Shown in pieces: positions 6,319 through 6,429 of a stretch of 6,429 nucleotides of DNA. Position 1 is the first letter of the stretch; each line of letters starts with the position of its first letter. The stretch is from Spirochaetia bacterium (GTDB lineage: Bacteria > Spirochaetota > Spirochaetia > DTKZ01). The position numbers and the translations under genes are program-made. The notes beneath the pieces were generated by a model. That model was not told the DNA's origin and ran no database searches. It saw nothing but the letters and a program-made list of their open reading frames with translations. The stretch is taken from the NCBI GenBank assembly GCA_031270615.1, contig JAISXE010000351.1:1-6429 (forward strand). The letters run 5' to 3'.

Positions 6319-6384
6319 CCGGGATAGCAGCGGAAATCCTTTTTTACCGCGAAGCGGTAAAATAGATTGCAGCGAATAGCCCGG
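6319..6384. repeat. Nested inverted-repeat module capped by a GCGAAGC hairpin
   Basis: The outer arms CCGGG (6319-6323) and CCCGG (6380-6384) and the middle arms AATC (6335-6338) and GATT (6365-6368) enclose a perfect 9-bp stem, TTTTACCGC (6342-6350) with GCGGTAAAA (6354-6362), closed by GAA. The tip GCGAAGC (6349-6355) is known as an unusually stable DNA mini-hairpin. The internal strands GCAGCGGA and GCAGCGAA are near-identical purine-rich segments opposite each other. Function unknown. Confidence 0.7.
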
Positions 6385-6405
6385 TTTTTTGCCGCAGGCA
6401 AAAAA
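6385..6405. repeat. 9-bp hairpin with GCA triloop
   Basis: TTTTTTGCC (6385-6393) and GGCAAAAAA (6397-6405) are exact reverse complements around GCA, immediately after the preceding nested module. The T-run is in the left arm, not after the stem, so on neither strand is this a standard intrinsic terminator. It appears to be another unit of the repeat mosaic. Confidence 0.75.
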
Positions 6406-6429
6406 TGCGCTCAAAAAAAAGCGGCTAAC

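Larger units (their letters stand above)
6111..6429. repeat. Non-coding mosaic of hairpin-forming repeats
   Basis: About 320 bases after the permease pair contain no believable gene. Instead there are tandem 44-bp units, a degenerate relative of the unit at 6126-6164 (sharing TGGCCAGC and TGGGCGA), a 9-bp stem (6251-6259 / 6272-6280), and a series of perfect stems closed by GAA, AAG or GCA triloops. A 13-bp sequence in each unit (6177-6189, 6221-6233) is repeated inverted at 6304-6316, so the whole block 6177-6316 could fold as one branched structure. The layout resembles intergenic REP/BIME-like repeat clusters. I cannot tie it to a named family, and the right edge is cut by the window. Confidence 0.7.

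Noticed and set aside
6122..6379. An 85-codon + strand frame after the permeases
   Set aside because: It consists of the repeat mosaic. The 44-bp period shifts frame between copies, and there is no ribosome binding site at a proper distance.
6385..6405. Operon terminator at the right end
   Set aside because: The T-run is inside the left arm and no T-run follows the stem on either strand.

Overview
The window holds most of one co-directional operon on the + strand for bacterial iron uptake of the FTR1–P19–ABC type (the Cj1658–Cj1663 cluster of Campylobacter jejuni, or FetMP-FetABCDEF of pathogenic E. coli). The DNA is GC-rich, at about 60% by eye. Start sites carry strong AGGAGG-type ribosome binding sites, and TTG and GTG starts are used. 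Gene content alone does not fix the taxon. Such operons occur in anaerobic and gut-associated bacteria, including spirochaetes, whose Tpd antigen belongs to the P19 family. A spirochaete or similar anaerobe is therefore plausible but unproven.

Layout: 1-359 is a gene-free leader. It ends in a promoter (TTGACA at 293-298) with an AT-rich palindromic operator candidate (302-321) overlapping the -10 region. Next come an FTR1 ferrous/ferric permease with an N-terminal periplasmic domain (360-1565), a periplasmic P19 metal-binding protein (1648-2253), a polytopic membrane protein with a C-terminal CxxC/CxxC/GGC domain (DUF2318; 2352-3617), and two FtsX/MacB-type ABC permeases (3627-4910 and 4914-6050). 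The last three genes are 3-9 bp apart. The two gaps around P19 are longer and each holds a strong RNA-structure candidate. One is a terminator-like hairpin with a T8 tract just before the P19 ribosome binding site. The other is a perfect 16-bp inverted repeat after P19, which buries the start codon of a 28-codon mini-ORF that overlaps the DUF2318 start.

How the genes should work together (family knowledge plus inference): P19 binds iron, and copper in studied members, in the periplasm. The CxxC membrane protein may pass electrons or handle thiols on the periplasmic face. FTR1 carries iron across the inner membrane through its two REGxE motifs. The two permeases would form an ATP-driven mechanotransmission or transport module with an ATPase.

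The ATPase gene that normally follows the second permease is not found. At its expected place is a consensus ribosome binding site with no usable start codon, then about 310 bp of non-coding sequence packed with repeats: a 44-bp unit repeated twice exactly, a 13-bp long-range inverted repeat, and at least five perfect stems closed by three-base loops. The ATPase may lie beyond the window, or the operon may be interrupted here. The system itself is a known type. The notable parts are the structures around P19, the operator candidate and the repeat mosaic where the ATPase should be.
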